A stretch of 8,011 bases of DNA, from contig JABDLW010000331.1 of the NCBI GenBank assembly GCA_013001805.1, forward strand, positions 1 to 8,011, given 5' to 3'. The notes below the pieces were generated by a model that worked only from the letters and a program-made list of their open reading frames with translations, made no database searches and was not told where the DNA came from. Positions 6,118 to 8,011 of the stretch are shown one piece after another. Position numbers and translations under genes: made by a program. This DNA comes from Saprospiraceae bacterium (lineage in GTDB: Bacteria; Bacteroidota; Bacteroidia; Chitinophagales; Saprospiraceae). Numbering within the stretch: position 1 is the stretch's first letter; every line of letters starts with the position of its first letter.

Positions 6118-7251
6118 TCACTTCGTCACTCTACCTTTCCAGGAGTACTCTTTTCGTACCAGGGAAGAGCAAACGATGACGATATTAACTAATGGATTTA
6201 AGAAATTTGCCCTGAGAAGATCCCAAGGTCTGATTGATTTGCTGACAAAGCTGGCTCCCAGTAGCACTATCCAGCTGTCTATCAAAATTTTCAGGGCCAG
6301 CTGCAAAACAAAAATCCACAGGAATTGGTCTAATGTCAGGGCCAATATGCCGCCGACAATCAAGAGAAAAGAATTGGCAGCGACAATCAGCGCAACCAAT
6401 TTACTCGAAGCGTGCAGGTAAGACGTTGCCTTGCTGGCCCAACGCTTGCGTTGCTCGATTAAATGGCTAATTGTTCCTACCGCTTCGGTAGTAACTACGG
6501 CATCCGGTGCTTTTACAAAACCTATGCTTCCAAAGCGCGACACATTAAAACGGTGCAAGAGATGCACGTCATCTCCGGAGGCAAGCTTTCGCAAATTCTG
6601 ATATCCGCCTAATTGGTTGAAGGTTTCTTTGTAAAAGCCCATATTAGCTCCGTTGGCCATCAATAATAGGCCTGACTCTATGCCTCCACCCGTGACGACC
6701 ATCAAACCAAGTAACTCCAGCTCTTGATAACTATCTAAAAATCTCTTACCGGCTGGTAAATTTACCGGACCTGTTACCAGCATCATTTGACTACCGGTGA
6801 GATGATCCACTAAAGATTCTATCCAGGTTCGGAGCACGACACAATCTCCATCAGTAGTTAGAATGACCTCTCCGGAAGATCGCTCGATACCAACACTGAG
6901 GGCCTCTTTCTTGAAAGCCAGATGTTCCGGCATCATTTCCGAAAGATCAACCAGGGTAAAAGTCAACTCTGACTGCAAGCGCCGGCAGATCGACAAAGTA
7001 GCGTCCTTCGAGTGATTATCAACTACAATAACCTCAAAACTTTCCCTGGGATATGTTTGATCACAGACAGATCGTAGACATGCGGAAATCGAATCCGACT
7101 CATTTCGTACGGCAATTATTACACTTGCTTTGGGTCGAGACGGTTTTTCCACTTGGGATATGGGAATCTTCAGCCAGTACCGGCCCAGAATCAATTGAAC
7201 AGCGGTATAGCTGATCACTACCAATAAAACTAAGAGAAAGTAAAACGTCAA
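6118..7251 (-). CDS. Membrane-associated family 2 glycosyltransferase
   Basis: This is a 377-aa GT-A fold glycosyltransferase, expected to transfer a sugar from a nucleotide-sugar on the cytoplasmic face of the inner membrane. It has an N-terminal membrane anchor (about 3-21) and the GT2 core starting KASVIIAVRNES (41-52). The strand VIVVDNHSKD (74-83) is followed by the metal-binding TTDGDC (132-137) and the catalytic-base region SGDDVHLL (225-232). The (Q/R)xxRW-type motif EQRKRW (266-271) is typical of processive or membrane GT2 enzymes. Hydrophobic segments near 284-306, 310-333 and 351-364 form the C-terminal membrane part. The start is TTG: an in-frame TAA lies 18 bp upstream, no ATG lies between, and the first internal ATG falls near residue 106 inside the catalytic domain. 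It ends 1 bp from gyrB and follows the small membrane gene by 32 bp. The sugar and acceptor are unknown. Confidence 0.88.
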   Translation of the reverse strand: MTFYFLLVLLVVISYTAVQLILGRYWLKIPISQVEKPSRPKASVIIAVRNESDSISACLRSVCDQTYPRESFEVIVVDNHSKDATLSICRRLQSELTFTLVDLSEMMPEHLAFKKEALSVGIERSSGEVILTTDGDCVVLRTWIESLVDHLTGSQMMLVTGPVNLPAGKRFLDSYQELELLGLMVVTGGGIESGLLLMANGANMGFYKETFNQLGGYQNLRKLASGDDVHLLHRFNVSRFGSIGFVKAPDAVVTTEAVGTISHLIEQRKRWASKATSYLHASSKLVALIVAANSFLLIVGGILALTLDQFLWIFVLQLALKILIDSWIVLLGASFVSKSIRPWDLLRANFLNPLVNIVIVCSSLVRKEYSWKGRVTK

Positions 7252-7283
7252 TAGTAATGTGAAGATTTAAACCACCCTCTAAG

Positions 7284-7745
7284 CTAATCAAAGAGCCGCT
7301 CATATTCGTCAGCTGCCGATTCTTTCCTCTTTTGTAGGGGTGGAAGTTCGAGCCTTTCTACAGGATCCTCATCCACAATTTCGTATTCAGTAAAATTATC
7401 ATCGACATCAGCCCGGTACGCTGTTTCCAAAGATTTTATCTTGCGTTTAAGTAGCGCCTTACCAAAAAGGAAGAAGGAAACGAGAGGAAATCCGATCACG
7501 GTAAGTAGTGACACTGCCACACCTACCAATGTATTGGTTTTCAGTTGATGCAAGATCCACTTTCCATAACCTAGAATAGTCTGGTAGTCGATAATTAAGG
7601 TTGCTATTAAGAGAATGGGAGCCAGCCAGGCGAGAATTGTAAAAATCCCTTTGGCAAGCCAGAACAAAGCAATCAGAGCAAAAACCAGGAATACGACGCC
7701 GAAAATTGCGTTGATGAAATTAAACTTGCCCTGCTTTTGTATCAT
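7284..7745 (-). CDS. Small membrane protein of unknown function with charged C-terminal tail
   Basis: I do not recognise the family. From the ATG at 7745 it is 153 aa. The frame extends upstream to a TTG at 7820, but the ATG is preferred because it is the first ATG, because the extra 25 residues look unconserved in character, and because a consensus -7 box (7766-7773) lies between the two. Hydrophobic segments lie at about 12-31, 34-53 and 72-95, so three membrane spans are likely. Residues about 100-106 are basic (RKIK) and would sit in the cytoplasm. The tail from about 113 is acidic and then mixed-charge (for example VDDNFTEYEIVDEDP and DEYERLFD). It is followed 32 bp later by the glycosyltransferase and preceded by an ABC exporter gene on the same strand, so an envelope-related role is possible by context only. 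Confidence 0.8.
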   Translation of the reverse strand: MIQKQGKFNFINAIFGVVFLVFALIALFWLAKGIFTILAWLAPILLIATLIIDYQTILGYGKWILHQLKTNTLVGVAVSLLTVIGFPLVSFFLFGKALLKRKIKSLETAYRADVDDNFTEYEIVDEDPVERLELPPLQKRKESAADEYERLFD

Positions 7746-7765
7746 TATTAAATCAATTAGTCTTT

Positions 7766-7773
7766 CAAATATA
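7766..7773 (-). promoter_or_regulatory. Possible -7 box (TATATTTG) for the small membrane protein
   Basis: Read on the minus strand, this is TATATTTG, a perfect match to the Bacteroidota -7 consensus TAnnTTTG. It lies 20 bp before the ATG at 7745 and would give a leader of about 15 nt. No clear TTG -33 element is visible upstream. The spot is AT-rich, so chance is possible. If real, it would make the membrane protein and glycosyltransferase a transcription unit partly separate from the ABC transporter gene. Confidence 0.4.
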
Positions 7774-7845
7774 AAGCATCCAGAAGCGATAAAGTTTGAT
7801 TTAATAGATCTAGAGTGCAAATAAATCGATATTCGATCGTTTTCA

Positions 7846-8011
7846 TCAAATAGAGGAGGATTCTACAAATTGCATTTCGTACAGCCTTTTGTAATGTCCC
7901 TTGGAATTGTCGAGCAACTCCTCGTGTGAACCGTATTCCACAACCCTACCCTTGCTCATAACTGCTATTTGATTAGCGTGCCTGATCGTGGAAAGTCGAT
8001 GCGCGATAATG
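7846..8011 (-). CDS. ABC exporter ATP-binding protein, C-terminal fragment
   Basis: The last 54 codons of a gene that begins beyond the right edge; the stop is TGA at 7846-7848. The fragment opens with IIAHRLSTIRHANQIAVM, which carries the switch-region (H-loop) His of ABC nucleotide-binding domains. It continues with KGRVVEYGSHEELL and a final GHYKRLYEMQF, the standard ending of MsbA/LmrA-type exporters in which membrane and ATPase domains are fused. Such proteins move lipids, peptides or drugs outward across the inner membrane. Walker A, Walker B and the membrane domain lie outside the window, so the substrate and the half- or full-transporter type cannot be judged. It lies about 100 bp upstream of the small membrane protein gene on the same strand. 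Confidence 0.88.
   Translation of the reverse strand, partial: IIAHRLSTIRHANQIAVMSKGRVVEYGSHEELLDNSKGHYKRLYEMQFVESSSI

Noticed and set aside
6143..6154. Palindrome GAGTACTC followed by TTTT just after gyrB as a terminator
   Set aside because: A perfect palindrome without a loop gives no stable hairpin, and it lies inside the coding sequence of the convergent glycosyltransferase.
7821..7840. ATCGA-TAT-TCGAT hairpin just after the ABC transporter stop, followed on the minus strand by TTTATTTG, as a terminator
   Set aside because: The stem is 5 bp and AT-rich with a broken T-run; it is too weak to call a terminator.

Overview
The window reads as chromosomal DNA from a member of the Bacteroidota. 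The support is a short-type (650 aa) GyrB, an alanine dehydrogenase with an N-terminal extension next to tsaE, a sensor kinase with a signal peptide and TPR domain, A-rich leaders without Shine-Dalgarno sequences, and a TAnnTTTG promoter box ahead of gyrB. Order and genus cannot be fixed from this sequence. Base composition looks even throughout. No insertion sequence, tRNA, rRNA, CRISPR array or phage module was seen.

Layout, left to right. Positions 1-201 (+) hold the C-terminal coiled coil of a protein that begins outside the window; it resembles the end of S74-type (tail-fibre/endosialidase chaperone) surface proteins. Positions 251-2176 (+) encode a TPR-containing HisKA_3 sensor histidine kinase with no response regulator in view. 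It converges, with a 16-bp gap, on a leftward pair: tsaE (3437-3964), then ald (2193-3419). A 199-bp divergent region (3965-4163) separates tsaE from rightward gyrB (4164-6116). It holds a good gyrB promoter box, two interleaved perfect inverted repeats and a direct repeat that brackets the promoter box. gyrB ends 1 bp from the end of a leftward family 2 glycosyltransferase (6118-7251). Upstream of that, on the same strand, are a small unrecognised membrane protein (7284-7745) and the C-terminus of an ABC exporter ATPase that runs off the right edge (7846-8011).

Functionally, gyrB (DNA supercoiling), tsaE (tRNA t6A modification) and ald (alanine/pyruvate interconversion) are housekeeping genes. 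The right-hand leftward genes (ABC exporter, small membrane protein, membrane glycosyltransferase) look like an envelope-related cluster, inferred from content and co-orientation only. The window is mostly ordinary core genome, and no new multi-gene system is evident. The parts most worth a second look are the repeat architecture between tsaE and gyrB, the unrecognised membrane protein with its charged tail, the HDGLGG phospho-acceptor motif of the kinase, and unusual or ambiguous start codons (TTG for the glycosyltransferase; ATG or TTG for tsaE).
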